Origin: Zobellella maritima
Lineage (GTDB): Bacteria > Pseudomonadota > Gammaproteobacteria > Enterobacterales > Aeromonadaceae
DNA length: 64,000 nt
Direction of reading: 5' to 3'
Assembly (NCBI RefSeq): GCF_003075035.1
Contig: NZ_QCZE01000001.1
Span: 1,486,602 to 1,550,601 of the forward strand
The position numbers and the translations under genes are program-made. How positions within the stretch are numbered: position 1 is the first letter of the stretch; every line of letters starts with the position of its first letter. This document shows, one piece after another, positions 8,665 to 18,107 of this stretch. The notes under the pieces were generated by a model. It did not search any database. It saw nothing but the letters and a program-made list of their open reading frames with translations, and was not told the DNA's origin.

Positions 8665-10575
8665 TTAGTCAAGGGATTCAATCGGACTAACGAACCCTTG
8701 ATAGGCATCGATATGCAGCCGGGACAAGCTATCCCGCTGCTCCATATTCTCAACTCGGGTAGCGATAACGGTAGCACCAATGTTATGAGCGACGCGACAT
8801 ACTGCCGCCAAAAACGCATCATCATAATCCGCATCGAGTATCTGGTTGGTATAGGCATGGTCCACCTTGACATAAGCAGGCCGCAGCCTGGCAAGATGAC
8901 CCAGAATATCGAAGTGACGGCCAAAATGATCGATGCCCCACTTCACATTCAGCGAGCCGAGGTACTGCTCCATGGGTACCTTGCCATGGGCGAAAACACT
9001 TTCGGGTATTTCCAGAAAGAGGCGTTCCGCGGCCAGTCTATGTTGTGTCAGGGTAAGCGACAACTGATTCCAAAATGTGTCGTTATGGCAACTTTGCTGA
9101 GTCAGGTTAACCGCCAATTTTAATGATGTATCGGCTTCCAGTTTATCCAGTGCCTTGTCAATGATGTAGCCGTCAAACTCAGCCCCCATATTGAATCTTT
9201 CAACCACGCTCATAAACTCGCTCGCATTGAACAATACATCATCTTTTTTTATAGCGGTAAACAGCTCCCGATGATAAGAGCTACCATTGAAGGTTTGTAC
9301 ATTTTGAGAGGAAAACAACAGCTGCTCATGGTGAATCGCCTCTGCGATAAGCTTTTTCCATGCCAATCGGCCCAGTCTGGCCGATGGACCTTGCTGCTCA
9401 ACAACCACAGCGCCAAGGTCTTCCATCCGGGCTTTGTTCAGGGCGTTATCCGCACTTGCCAGTAAATTTGAAACAGACGCGCCTTTATGAAAGACACTGA
9501 TCCCCACCACTGAAAAATCATCCCCTTCTACCGGATTAACCACCAGTTCGGCTATAACCCTGTTTATTTCATGGCCTAACATTGTCAGTTTATCAGTGTC
9601 ATTTTCTGGTATCAGCAAAGCATACTCATTGGCGGATATTCGCGACAATGCAAACTCATGATAGCGACTACATACCTTACGTAAGTTATCGGCGATGGTT
9701 CTGACCATGTGATCACGTGCCGCGAAGCCTTCATCCTGATAAACTTTATCGAGCAGAACGGCAGATACCAGGATGACAGCCCCCTGGGTACCGTCTGCCA
9801 GCCAGGAGGAGGCCTGAGAGACAAAGTAGGATCTGTTCCCCAGGCCAGAGGTTTCATCAAAAAATGCCTTCTGCCTTAATCGCTCCACCTCCCTGGCCTG
9901 TTCATCAAACTGAAACTCAAGCTTTTCGGACATGTTATTGATGGCGCTGACCACATCTCTCAACTCGCGTGTGGCCGGTAAGGGAATCTTCTTGCCAAAA
10001 TGATGCAGCTCTATTTCCTTGGCTTGGTGGCGGATCATAAACAAGGGTTTGAGCAAATAGCGTAAAGCTACAATTAGGGATATCCAGGCTATAACAAAAA
10101 AGAACAAAAACCAGCTGGCCAGCCTGCTCATACCCTTCCACAATTCATAATAAGCCTGATTAGGATGCCCCTCTATATAGAGCTTTCCTAATTGCAACCA
10201 GCCTGATGTCAGTACTGTTTCATAGCTGACACTCTTAAATAAATCGAGCCCCACGAACCATGCCGGCACCCGTAGCGGATAATTGAGATTCTCTCGTAAA
10301 ATACGATCATCCGCAGCCAGTAAATCCAGCCTGACCGTGCGATAAAAACCACCATCAAAGACAGCATTAATAACAGATTCAGCCCCGACTTTATCGCTGG
10401 TTTCCAGATAAGGTGTAAGTGCCAGCCCCAGAGAGGTCGCCGTGTTTACCACGTTAGTGTATTGCTGCTCAGCCAAATAATCACGTGTGGATTTAAACAG
10501 CGCAAGATAAGCTGTAATAAACAACACCGCAAACAGCAATAAAATTGTAATCAAGAGCTGACGATACAATGTCAT
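8665..10575 (-). CDS. lapD: LapD, inner-membrane c-di-GMP receptor controlling adhesin release
   Basis: LapD binds cyclic-di-GMP inside the cell and, when loaded, sequesters the protease LapG in the periplasm so the adhesin stays on the surface. The 636 residues show TM1 (about 8-27), a periplasmic LapD/MoxY N-terminal domain, TM2 (about 153-173), a HAMP linker (about 174-225), a GGDEF domain in which the signature is degenerate (SANEY at 314-318), and an EAL domain from about 400 with HRELF (435-439) where the catalytic EAL motif belongs. Loss of both signatures fits a receptor, not an enzyme. It starts one base after the lapG stop, so the two are coupled. Confidence 0.93.
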   Translation of the reverse strand: MTLYRQLLITILLLFAVLFITAYLALFKSTRDYLAEQQYTNVVNTATSLGLALTPYLETSDKVGAESVINAVFDGGFYRTVRLDLLAADDRILRENLNYPLRVPAWFVGLDLFKSVSYETVLTSGWLQLGKLYIEGHPNQAYYELWKGMSRLASWFLFFFVIAWISLIVALRYLLKPLFMIRHQAKEIELHHFGKKIPLPATRELRDVVSAINNMSEKLEFQFDEQAREVERLRQKAFFDETSGLGNRSYFVSQASSWLADGTQGAVILVSAVLLDKVYQDEGFAARDHMVRTIADNLRKVCSRYHEFALSRISANEYALLIPENDTDKLTMLGHEINRVIAELVVNPVEGDDFSVVGISVFHKGASVSNLLASADNALNKARMEDLGAVVVEQQGPSARLGRLAWKKLIAEAIHHEQLLFSSQNVQTFNGSSYHRELFTAIKKDDVLFNASEFMSVVERFNMGAEFDGYIIDKALDKLEADTSLKLAVNLTQQSCHNDTFWNQLSLTLTQHRLAAERLFLEIPESVFAHGKVPMEQYLGSLNVKWGIDHFGRHFDILGHLARLRPAYVKVDHAYTNQILDADYDDAFLAAVCRVAHNIGATVIATRVENMEQRDSLSRLHIDAYQGFVSPIESLD

Positions 10576-10576
10576 A

Positions 10577-11263
10577 TTATAGTTCCAGATTTATTTTTGG
10601 TCTGTTTAGGCGATTGACACCAAAACGGCTACGCAGATCATTCCACAAGGATAAACGCGAAGCCTGCCCCGCTAACTCCCCTCTGCCTCTTTCCTTCATC
10701 AGCCAGAGGTGTTGCCCGTTGAAACTGTAAACCGGCGCCAAATCCGTTCTTTGGGTTGCCGGACGAATAGTCTCTTCAAGGTTATCCAGGATCAAGGGGA
10801 CCGAACTGGGGGTGGGGTAATAGGCGACGACCATATGAAACTGATCCAGGCGCAATGCCTTGACATAGACCAGCCTCAGCGTCTCATCCGAGATACCCAG
10901 CTCAAGCAAAGAGAAATATTTAGCGACACTGAAGTCTTCACAATCGCCTCCCGCCGCGCCCAACATTTCCAACGGCGTAGCCCAGTAATCATCCTTGCCC
11001 CATAGCTTGATGTCATCAATAAAATGGAAGCGGTTAAAAAATCGATTCACCCTGTTCAGGATTTCCTGATCACTCCAGCCGGCTCCCTGTCCTTCACGTA
11101 CCAGCTGTCTCCAGTCCCGGGCGCGCTGACCGCCCCTTTCACCATAAAAGGCTTTCACCGCAGAGACCATGGCCTCATCTTCCGATGTCAAAGACTGGGC
11201 GGGCAATATCAGCAATACACTGATAAACAAGCCCACCCAAATATGCAATACAGAGGATCTCAT
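10577..11263 (-). CDS. lapG: LapG, periplasmic transglutaminase-like cysteine protease
   Basis: LapG cleaves the retention module of the adhesin in the periplasm and releases it from the cell. The 228-residue protein has an N-terminal export signal (about residues 1-24) and the BTLCP catalytic triad: C108 in GGDCEDFSVAKY, H143 in QFHMVVAY and D160 in LILDNLE. The calcium-binding acidic residues around D107-E109-D110 also fit. It lies directly upstream of lapD and 18 bases after the OmpA-like lipoprotein gene. Together with the PAAG site in the nearby adhesin the substrate assignment is firm. Confidence 0.94.
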   Translation of the reverse strand: MRSSVLHIWVGLFISVLLILPAQSLTSEDEAMVSAVKAFYGERGGQRARDWRQLVREGQGAGWSDQEILNRVNRFFNRFHFIDDIKLWGKDDYWATPLEMLGAAGGDCEDFSVAKYFSLLELGISDETLRLVYVKALRLDQFHMVVAYYPTPSSVPLILDNLEETIRPATQRTDLAPVYSFNGQHLWLMKERGRGELAGQASRLSLWNDLRSRFGVNRLNRPKINLEL

Positions 11264-11281
11264 CCTTGCGGCGACAGGGGA

Positions 11282-11878
11282 TCATTCTTCCATACTATAT
11301 ACAGTCCAACGCATCCTGGTGCCTTCCCTGGAGTCGGCCAAGGCCCCCACTACCCGACGATTGGCGGCCGCGGACTCTTCATCCTCCTCGTTGTCCACCA
11401 TGATTAACGGCTTGCTTTCGCCAAAGCCGATGATATCGAGGCGGTCACCGGAAATACCTCCCTTGATAAGCGCCGCCCTCACTGCCTCTGCACGCCGCTT
11501 GGAAAGTGCCAGGTTATATTCTTCACTGCCCACCTTGCTGGCATGCCCTTCGATCAGCAGCAGCTTTTCCGGGGTTTTGGTCATAAACCCGGCCATATCA
11601 TTGATCGCGGTTCTGTATTCCGGTTTGATAGCAGAGCTGTCATGATCGAACAATACCAGCAAGTCCTGTTTCAGCTCCTGGGTCGAGCCTTGATGGCACC
11701 CGACATTATCGACTTCTGCGCCACTCGGTGAGTCGCCGCACTGCTCCCTGGCATTAACAACGCCGTCCCAGTCGGGATCAGTCAAATCGAAGGCAGCAAC
11801 CGTTTCCCGTTCTGGTTCTGCTGTCAAAGAGCAACCGACCAATGGCAACAAGAGCAACATCAGTATCCATGATTTCAT
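11282..11878 (-). CDS. OmpA-family peptidoglycan-binding lipoprotein
   Basis: This 198-residue lipoprotein has a lipobox LVGC with the acylated cysteine at about residue 16, a short thrombospondin type-3-like acidic stretch (LTDPDWDGVVNAREQC), and a C-terminal OmpA/Pal domain with the peptidoglycan-binding motif (LIEGHASKVGSEEYNLALSKRRAEAV). It should sit in the outer membrane and grip the cell wall. It is placed between the TolC-like gene and lapG in the same operon, so it probably braces the export channel or the adhesin. Similar proteins occur in Shewanella-type bpf/agg operons. The role is inferred. Confidence 0.88.
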   Translation of the reverse strand: MKSWILMLLLLPLVGCSLTAEPERETVAAFDLTDPDWDGVVNAREQCGDSPSGAEVDNVGCHQGSTQELKQDLLVLFDHDSSAIKPEYRTAINDMAGFMTKTPEKLLLIEGHASKVGSEEYNLALSKRRAEAVRAALIKGGISGDRLDIIGFGESKPLIMVDNEEDEESAAANRRVVGALADSREGTRMRWTVYSMEE

Positions 11879-11895
11879 CGCAATTCTCCCTTTGC

Positions 11896-13227
11896 TTATT
11901 CATTTTCATTGCTGGCTAACCATTGTTCCGGATAGGTAAACCGCAGCGAGTCCAACAACTGACCGGTTGCATTCATGATGCGGTATTCGGCGAGTAACTG
12001 ATCGTACTCGGCGTTAATATAAGAACGACGGGCCTCAAACAGTTCATTTTCGGTGTTCAGTACATCCAAAAGGGTTCGGCTGCCCAGGCTGAATTGTTTC
12101 TTGTAAGCACCCACCGTATCAAAGCCGGACTCGACATGCTGTCGTAAAAACTCTTTCTGCAGGCCCAACGCCTCATACGCAACCCATGCCAGTCGAGTCC
12201 CCTCATTTGCCTGACGGAGGGCATTCATATGAATGTCTTTTGCCTGCATTTCCAGTGCCGATGTTGAACGGCTACGGGCCAAGTCGGCACCACCGTTAAA
12301 CAGGTTGTAGCGCAAGCGAACCATGGCGGTAAAATCTTCATAATGTCCGCGAACCCCGTCAATATCTTCATCCCAGTTTTGATCCAGTTCGATGGAAATA
12401 TTAGGATAGAAGCCGGATTTGGCATCCTGATGCTGATAACGGGCCGCTTCGGCGTCATGCACTGCCGATATGACCGTCGGATTGTTTTCTTGTGCCTTGG
12501 CCAGGGCATCATCCAGGGTAGCAGGCAGATAGTCGGCATCGGGCTTGGGTTGGCGTAATTCCGACGGAACCTGATTCACCAAAGAAATAAAACGGCTTTC
12601 GGCATCACGCTGATTGTTTTCCGCTGCCGTCATATTGGAGTAGGCGCGGGCGACCCGACCCCGTATTTGAGTAAGATCCGCACTGGAGCCGAGTCCGGAG
12701 GTCGTGCGTTTTTGTATATCCGCCATGATCTGTTCATGGGTTTCCAGATTCCGCCGCGACAACTTGACGATTTCCGTATGCCGCAGTAAATCAAGATAGA
12801 CCTCTGTTACCCGCAGGGCTATGTCTTCGGCATTGGCCAAGAGCGCATACCGCTGGGCATCGGCCTCGGCCTGGGTCCGGTTCACATTGCTGGGAGTCTT
12901 GAAGCCGTCAAACAGCATCTGCCGCAAGGATATACCCAACTCCTCTCGGGTCAGGGTTTTATCGCTACGAGGGTTGCCATCACGCACACCCGGGCTGTCG
13001 GTATATTCATAGCCAATGCCGGCATCGGCATCCACTTTTGGTAAATAACCGGCAAACGCCACATCCTTTTCATATTGCTTTGACTGGTAGAGATGAAAGG
13101 CTTCCTTGACCCTGGGATGAGTCATCAGGGTCTGGGTTACCGCCTCTTCCAGCGTCTGAGACTGTGCTTGGCCTGGCAGCCATAGAGCTGTTGCCACCAC
13201 AGCAGCGACGATAGAGTACTTTCTCAT
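11896..13227 (-). CDS. TolC-family outer-membrane channel of the adhesin exporter (LapE/AggA type)
   Basis: This is the outer-membrane duct of the type I secretion system. The 443 residues begin with a signal peptide (MRKYSIVAAVVATALW, cleavage after AQSQ) and contain two TolC repeats with the usual coiled-coil helices, for example SRRNLETHEQIMADIQKR and SRSTSALEMQAKDIHMNAL, and the conserved end LLDVLNTENELFEARR. It lies 21 bases after the adaptor gene on the same strand. In this system the channel also holds the adhesin retention module. It belongs to the AggA/LapE branch by context. Confidence 0.92.
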   Translation of the reverse strand: MRKYSIVAAVVATALWLPGQAQSQTLEEAVTQTLMTHPRVKEAFHLYQSKQYEKDVAFAGYLPKVDADAGIGYEYTDSPGVRDGNPRSDKTLTREELGISLRQMLFDGFKTPSNVNRTQAEADAQRYALLANAEDIALRVTEVYLDLLRHTEIVKLSRRNLETHEQIMADIQKRTTSGLGSSADLTQIRGRVARAYSNMTAAENNQRDAESRFISLVNQVPSELRQPKPDADYLPATLDDALAKAQENNPTVISAVHDAEAARYQHQDAKSGFYPNISIELDQNWDEDIDGVRGHYEDFTAMVRLRYNLFNGGADLARSRSTSALEMQAKDIHMNALRQANEGTRLAWVAYEALGLQKEFLRQHVESGFDTVGAYKKQFSLGSRTLLDVLNTENELFEARRSYINAEYDQLLAEYRIMNATGQLLDSLRFTYPEQWLASNENE

Positions 13228-13248
13228 ATCTTAAACTCCTTTTTATTT

Positions 13249-14652
13249 TTAGCGTTCTCTCAAGGCACTTTGTTTGGCTCTTAAAATAGGCTTCAACAGG
13301 TAATCCAATACCGTTTTTTTACCTGTAATAATGTCTACTCCCGCTTGCATCCCCGGGATAATCCGCAATGGCGCGTCCTCGGCACCCAAAAAACTCTCAT
13401 AGGTACGAATGGTAGCCAGGTAAAAGGTGTTGCCCTCTTCATCCTGGATTGAGTCGGCGCTTATTTTTTCGACCTCCCCCTTCAAGCCTCCATAAATAGT
13501 AAAATCATAGGCGGTGAACCTGACCATTGCCTCCAATCCCGGCCGTAAAAAACCAATATCCTTGGGGGAAAGTCGTGCTTCAATCAACAGGGTGTCTTCC
13601 AAGGGGACGATTTCTACCAATGCCATTCCCGGCTGGATTACTCCGCCCACCGTATTGACGTTGAGTGTTTTTACCGTGCCTTTTAGTGGAGAGATGACCA
13701 GGGTACGTTTCACCCTGTCCTGCAAGCCCACGGCCCCCTCCTGCAACTGCGCCTGACGGTTGCGACGTTCGCTCAGCTCTTTCTGGGCATCGGATCTAAA
13801 CGTCAGGGCCACTTCCTTACGCTTGTAAATATTTTCCCGCAGGGAGGCATCCAGCTTGGGCAGTAACAACCGGGTCGACTCCAGCTCCCCCTGCAGCTCG
13901 TTCAACTGGCGCTCCAGCCGCAGTATTTCTACCTCGGGAACCACTCCTTCCCGCGCCAGGGGACGACTGATATTCACCTCCCTGGCAACCAGGGACACGC
14001 CGCGCTGTAAGGTCCTGATCCGGGCATTGGTCTCGATCACTTCCTGCTCGCGCTGGGCTATCTGTTGTCCGAAAATGGATAACTGGTTGTTGAGGTAGTC
14101 AATACGCTCGCTGAATACCGCCTGCTGCACTTCTGCCTGTCCCGGGTAGTCCCGCTGAAATGCCTCGCTAAACACCAATGGCTGCCGGGTCAGCTTGACC
14201 TGTTCTCGCCAGGCCAGCTTGGCGTCATCTGAAACGCTGATGCTGTTTACTTCGGCCTGTAAACGGATGATATCGCCTTGCAGGGAGGCAATCTCCTGTC
14301 CCCGCTCACGCAAATCGGAGCGAAAACGGGTGTCATCGATCAACAACAGGGGCTGGTCCTTCTCTACTTGCTGACCTTCATGAATATAGAGTTCGCGTAC
14401 TATGCCGCCTTCCAGGTTGGACACCACCTGGATTTGTTGTGACGGAATAACGGTCCCCTCACCGGAAGTCACTTCGTCCAGATGGGCAAAATGTGCCCAG
14501 CCAATGGCGACGGCAACAAACAGCAGCATGCACCAGAGCAAAACCCGTGCCCCCCTTGGGGTAGTCAGCAACACCGCCGCCGCCGTATCATTGCTGTAAT
14601 CAAGCAGCTCGGGAGGAATGGCCTTCTGTTTCATTTTCTGCCTGCTAGCCAT
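13249..14652 (-). CDS. HlyD-family type I secretion membrane-fusion protein (LapC type)
   Basis: The adaptor connects the inner-membrane ABC transporter to the TolC-like channel. The 467-residue protein has one N-terminal membrane helix (about 33-55), a biotinyl-lipoyl-like half motif (VVSNLEGGIVRELYIHEGQQV), a long coiled coil (about 110-310) and the C-terminal barrel with the family motif IIPGMQAGVDIITGKKTVLDYLLKPI. It overlaps the end of the ABC transporter gene by 8 bases, showing translational coupling. Homologues are called LapC, AggB or RtxD. Confidence 0.93.
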   Translation of the reverse strand: MASRQKMKQKAIPPELLDYSNDTAAAVLLTTPRGARVLLWCMLLFVAVAIGWAHFAHLDEVTSGEGTVIPSQQIQVVSNLEGGIVRELYIHEGQQVEKDQPLLLIDDTRFRSDLRERGQEIASLQGDIIRLQAEVNSISVSDDAKLAWREQVKLTRQPLVFSEAFQRDYPGQAEVQQAVFSERIDYLNNQLSIFGQQIAQREQEVIETNARIRTLQRGVSLVAREVNISRPLAREGVVPEVEILRLERQLNELQGELESTRLLLPKLDASLRENIYKRKEVALTFRSDAQKELSERRNRQAQLQEGAVGLQDRVKRTLVISPLKGTVKTLNVNTVGGVIQPGMALVEIVPLEDTLLIEARLSPKDIGFLRPGLEAMVRFTAYDFTIYGGLKGEVEKISADSIQDEEGNTFYLATIRTYESFLGAEDAPLRIIPGMQAGVDIITGKKTVLDYLLKPILRAKQSALRER

Positions 14653-16789
14653 TGCTCACCTCCTGCGCCCTGACCTTGCCGGCTCTCAGCTGCTGCAGTA
14701 CCCGCTCTTTTGGGCCATCGGCAACGATGGCGCCCTGCTCCAATACGATCAGCCGGTCCACTATTTCCAGCATGGAGGTCCTGTGGGTAATCAGGATCAG
14801 GGTGGTTTCCGCCGCCAGTTTGGCCAGTTCTTTGCGGATATAAAACTCCGAGCGGTTATCCATATTCGAGGTGGGCTCATCGAAAATAAGGATCGGAGGA
14901 TCATTCAACAGGGCCCGGGCAATGGCAATGGCCTGCCGCTGCCCCCCCGATAACTGCCTGCCGCCCTCACCCACCTGTCTGTCCAGCCCCTCGGGATCCT
15001 GATTGGTAAACAGGGTGACCCCGGCCCGCTGGGCCGCACGCAGCACCCGGCTTTCATCGGCCAGGGGGTTGGCAATCACGATATTGTCGCGGATAGAGCC
15101 ATAAAACAGGGTAACGTCCTGGGGGACACAGCCCACGTTACGCCGCAATGCCGCCGGTTGCAGCTGACCGATATCGATGCCGTCCACCTGTATGGTTCCC
15201 TCGGTGGTTTGATACAGGCCCACCAGCAAGCGTTCCAGGGTCGTCTTGCCGGAGCCGATACGCCCGATAATGGCCACCTTCTCTCCCGCCTTGATCTGCA
15301 GAGAGACCTGATTGATGACCCTGTGCTCGCTGCCCGGGTAAGTAAAGGACACCTTGTTAAATCGGATATCTCCCCTGAACAGGGGATGGTGGATATAGCG
15401 TCGTCCCGGTTCTTGTTCGTCGGGCGAAGACATAATCTGTTCGAGTATGATCATCGCCGACTTTGCCTGGTTATAACGGGTAGACAGCACGGATAACTGC
15501 ACCATGGGAGCGATGGCACGACCGCTGAGCATCACCGACGCAATCAGCCCCCCCATCGACAGGTTACCTTCGGCAATCAGATAAACACCGTAGAGGATCA
15601 GGGCCACTGTGCCAAATTGCTGGGTGATGCTGGCCAAGGTGGAGACCGAATTGGTGAGTTTGCGGGTGGTGATACCCCAGTTGGCGATATGGCTGACCGC
15701 CTGCTCCCACTTGTGCTGAAAGGTGCCCTGGGCGCCGAACAACTTGATGGTCTCAAGGCCGGCGATGCCTTCTACCAGGTTGGCATTTTTTTGAGAGGCC
15801 AGCCGCGCACCTTCCTCTATGCTTTTACTCAGGGGTCTTTGTACCAGGAGGCCGTAACAGGCCAGAACCAGGATGGCAATGATGGGAACCAGCACCATAT
15901 TGCCGGCAAAAATCCAGATAACCAGTAAAAAAAGCATGGAAAAGGGAATATCCACCAAGGCGGAGACGGTCGCCGACGTTAAAAAATCCCTGACCGTCTC
16001 GAACTCCTGCAGGTGCCTGGCAAATGCGCCGGTAGAGGGCGGTCGGGCCTCCATTCTCATCCCCATCACCTTGGAAAAGATATTGGCCGATAGCAGCACA
16101 TCCGACTTTTTACCCGCAATATCGATAAAATAGCTGCGCAGCATGCGCATTAAAAAATCAAACAGCAGCACAAGACACACCCCGGTGGCCAGCACCCAGA
16201 GGGAGTCAAAGGCCAGGTTGGGCACTATCTTGTCGTAGACATTCATGGTGAACAGGGGCACCACTACCGCAAACAGGTTGATTAACAGGGAGGCGATCAG
16301 CACATCCCGATAGATAGATGCCGATTGCCAGAGAATCCCCCAAAACCAATGGCCGTCATGATGATGCAGACTTTGGGGGGAACGTTCGTCGTAACGAAAC
16401 TTGGGCTTGATAAAAAACAGGCTGCCGCCATAACACTGTTCCAGCTGTTCAAACGCCAGCCACTGCTCGCCTTCGCCCGACTCGGGCAAGAGCACCTTGG
16501 CCCGCTTGTTGTCATCCAGCGCCAGCAGCACACAGGCGTCGCCGTCGTTAAGCAACAGGATGCAGGGCAGCAACAACTCCGACAGCCCGGTCAGGGCCTG
16601 ATGGCTAAAACGAACCGATAACTGGGCGCGCTCAGCCGCCCGGGACAACAGCAAAGGGGTCAGCTTGCCGTCGGCCAGGGGCAAGCCGGCGGTCAGCGCT
16701 TCGCCCTGATGGGGAAGACCGTAATATTTGCTCAAAAACACCAGGCTCTCCAGCAGCGGATCCTGGCAATTGATGTGGAGTTCCTGCAT
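14645..16789 (-). CDS. Type I secretion ABC transporter permease/ATPase (LapB type)
   Basis: This 714-residue inner-membrane exporter powers adhesin secretion. It has an N-terminal C39-like domain (about 1-130) without the catalytic cysteine motif, six membrane helices (about 155-425) and an ATPase domain with Walker A GRIGSGKTT (509-517), signature LSGGQ (613-617), Walker B LIFDEP (634-639) and H669. The inactive C39-like domain is typical of RTX exporters, where it binds the substrate. It is the first gene of a run that continues through adaptor, channel, lipoprotein, lapG and lapD. No promoter is obvious in the gap before it. Confidence 0.94.
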   Translation of the reverse strand: MQELHINCQDPLLESLVFLSKYYGLPHQGEALTAGLPLADGKLTPLLLSRAAERAQLSVRFSHQALTGLSELLLPCILLLNDGDACVLLALDDNKRAKVLLPESGEGEQWLAFEQLEQCYGGSLFFIKPKFRYDERSPQSLHHHDGHWFWGILWQSASIYRDVLIASLLINLFAVVVPLFTMNVYDKIVPNLAFDSLWVLATGVCLVLLFDFLMRMLRSYFIDIAGKKSDVLLSANIFSKVMGMRMEARPPSTGAFARHLQEFETVRDFLTSATVSALVDIPFSMLFLLVIWIFAGNMVLVPIIAILVLACYGLLVQRPLSKSIEEGARLASQKNANLVEGIAGLETIKLFGAQGTFQHKWEQAVSHIANWGITTRKLTNSVSTLASITQQFGTVALILYGVYLIAEGNLSMGGLIASVMLSGRAIAPMVQLSVLSTRYNQAKSAMIILEQIMSSPDEQEPGRRYIHHPLFRGDIRFNKVSFTYPGSEHRVINQVSLQIKAGEKVAIIGRIGSGKTTLERLLVGLYQTTEGTIQVDGIDIGQLQPAALRRNVGCVPQDVTLFYGSIRDNIVIANPLADESRVLRAAQRAGVTLFTNQDPEGLDRQVGEGGRQLSGGQRQAIAIARALLNDPPILIFDEPTSNMDNRSEFYIRKELAKLAAETTLILITHRTSMLEIVDRLIVLEQGAIVADGPKERVLQQLRAGKVRAQEVSNG

Positions 16790-16897
16790 CCCTGTCCACG
16801 TTCACGTCCTGTATGTTAAACCTAAGTCTAGTCAGAGATATTGAGTTATAAGACAAATTTTAATCGGAGAGGGGGAGCAGTCAGCGTCGGATTACTC

Positions 16898-16925
16898 AAA
16901 AAAATACCGGCCCTAAGGCCGGTAT
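16898..16925 (-). terminator. Rho-independent terminator of fbaA
   Basis: On the minus strand ATACCGGCC, loop TTAG, GGCCGGTAT is followed by a run of seven T. It lies 29 bases after the fbaA stop, ending the glycolytic operon and separating it from the lap block. Confidence 0.92.
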
Positions 16926-16953
16926 CCATCATCAGCAGAAACAGACAGGGGTA

Positions 16954-18033
16954 TTACAGTACATTTACCGCGTTCAGCTCGGTGAAAGCCTGTTCCAGAC
17001 GGGCAATCATGGCGTTTTGACCTTCGCGCAGCCAGACCCGGGGGTCGTAATATTTCTTGTTGGGCTTGTCATCGCCGTCCGGGTTGCCAATCTGGCCCTG
17101 CAGGTAGGCTTCCTTCGCCTTGTAGTAGTCCATGACGCCGGCCCAGGTGGCCCACTGGGTGTCGGTGTCGATGTTCATCTTGATCACACCGTAGCCGATG
17201 GACTCCTTGATTTCTTCGGCAGAAGAGCCGGAGCCGCCGTGGAACACAAAGTTCAGGGACTTGGCGGGCAGGCCGAACTTCTCGGAGACATACTTCTGGG
17301 AGTTGTCGAGGATCTTCGGGGTCAGCTTGACATTGCCCGGCTTGTACACGCCGTGTACGTTACCGAAGGAGGCAGCAATGGTGAACTTGTCGCTGACGGC
17401 ACTCAGCTTCTCGTAGGCATAGGCCACGTCTTCCGGCTGAGTATAGAGCATGGAGCTGTCCATGCCGGTATTGTCCACCCCGTCCTCTTCACCGCCGGTG
17501 CAACCCAGCTCGATTTCCAGGGTCATGCCGATCTTGCTCATCCGTTCTAGGTACTTGGCACAGATCTCGATATTTTCTTCCAGGCTCTCTTCGGACAGGT
17601 CGATCATGTGCGAGCTGAATAGCGGCTTGCCAGTCTCGGCAAAGTGCCGTTCACCGGCGTCCAGCAGGCCGTCGATCCAGGGCAGCAGCTTCTTGGCGGC
17701 ATGGTCGGTATGCAGTATCACAGGCACACCGTAAGCCTCGGCCAACGCATGTACATGGTGAGCACCGGAAATGGCGCCCAGCACAGCGGCCTGATGACCT
17801 TCCAGTTTCAGGCCCTTGCCGGCGAAGAAAGCGGCGCCGCCATTAGAAAACTGGATAACCACAGGCGCTTTTACCTTGGCGGCAGATTCCATTACCGCAT
17901 TGATGGAATCGGTACCCACTACGTTAACCGCCGGCAGGGCAAAGGCATTTTCCTTGGCGATGGCAAAAATCTTTTGCATGTCATCACCGCTGACCACACC
18001 CGGCTTAACCACATCAAAAATCTTCTGAGACAT
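16954..18033 (-). CDS. fbaA: Class II fructose-bisphosphate aldolase
   Basis: This zinc-dependent aldolase interconverts fructose-1,6-bisphosphate with dihydroxyacetone phosphate and glyceraldehyde-3-phosphate. It has 359 residues, the length of E. coli FbaA. The zinc and active-site motifs are visible: VILHTDHAAKKLLPW, LEIELGCTGGEEDGVDN and NFVFHGGSGSSAEEI. It is the last gene of epd-pgk-fbaA on the minus strand, 74 bases after pgk, and is followed by a strong terminator. Confidence 0.97.
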   Translation of the reverse strand: MSQKIFDVVKPGVVSGDDMQKIFAIAKENAFALPAVNVVGTDSINAVMESAAKVKAPVVIQFSNGGAAFFAGKGLKLEGHQAAVLGAISGAHHVHALAEAYGVPVILHTDHAAKKLLPWIDGLLDAGERHFAETGKPLFSSHMIDLSEESLEENIEICAKYLERMSKIGMTLEIELGCTGGEEDGVDNTGMDSSMLYTQPEDVAYAYEKLSAVSDKFTIAASFGNVHGVYKPGNVKLTPKILDNSQKYVSEKFGLPAKSLNFVFHGGSGSSAEEIKESIGYGVIKMNIDTDTQWATWAGVMDYYKAKEAYLQGQIGNPDGDDKPNKKYYDPRVWLREGQNAMIARLEQAFTELNAVNVL

Positions 18034-18107
18034 TATCTAGCTCCTGTTGTTTTATTCCCATAACCGGCCAGGGCGAGTGGCCGGATGAGTGAAATCAATC
18101 GTTTCAA

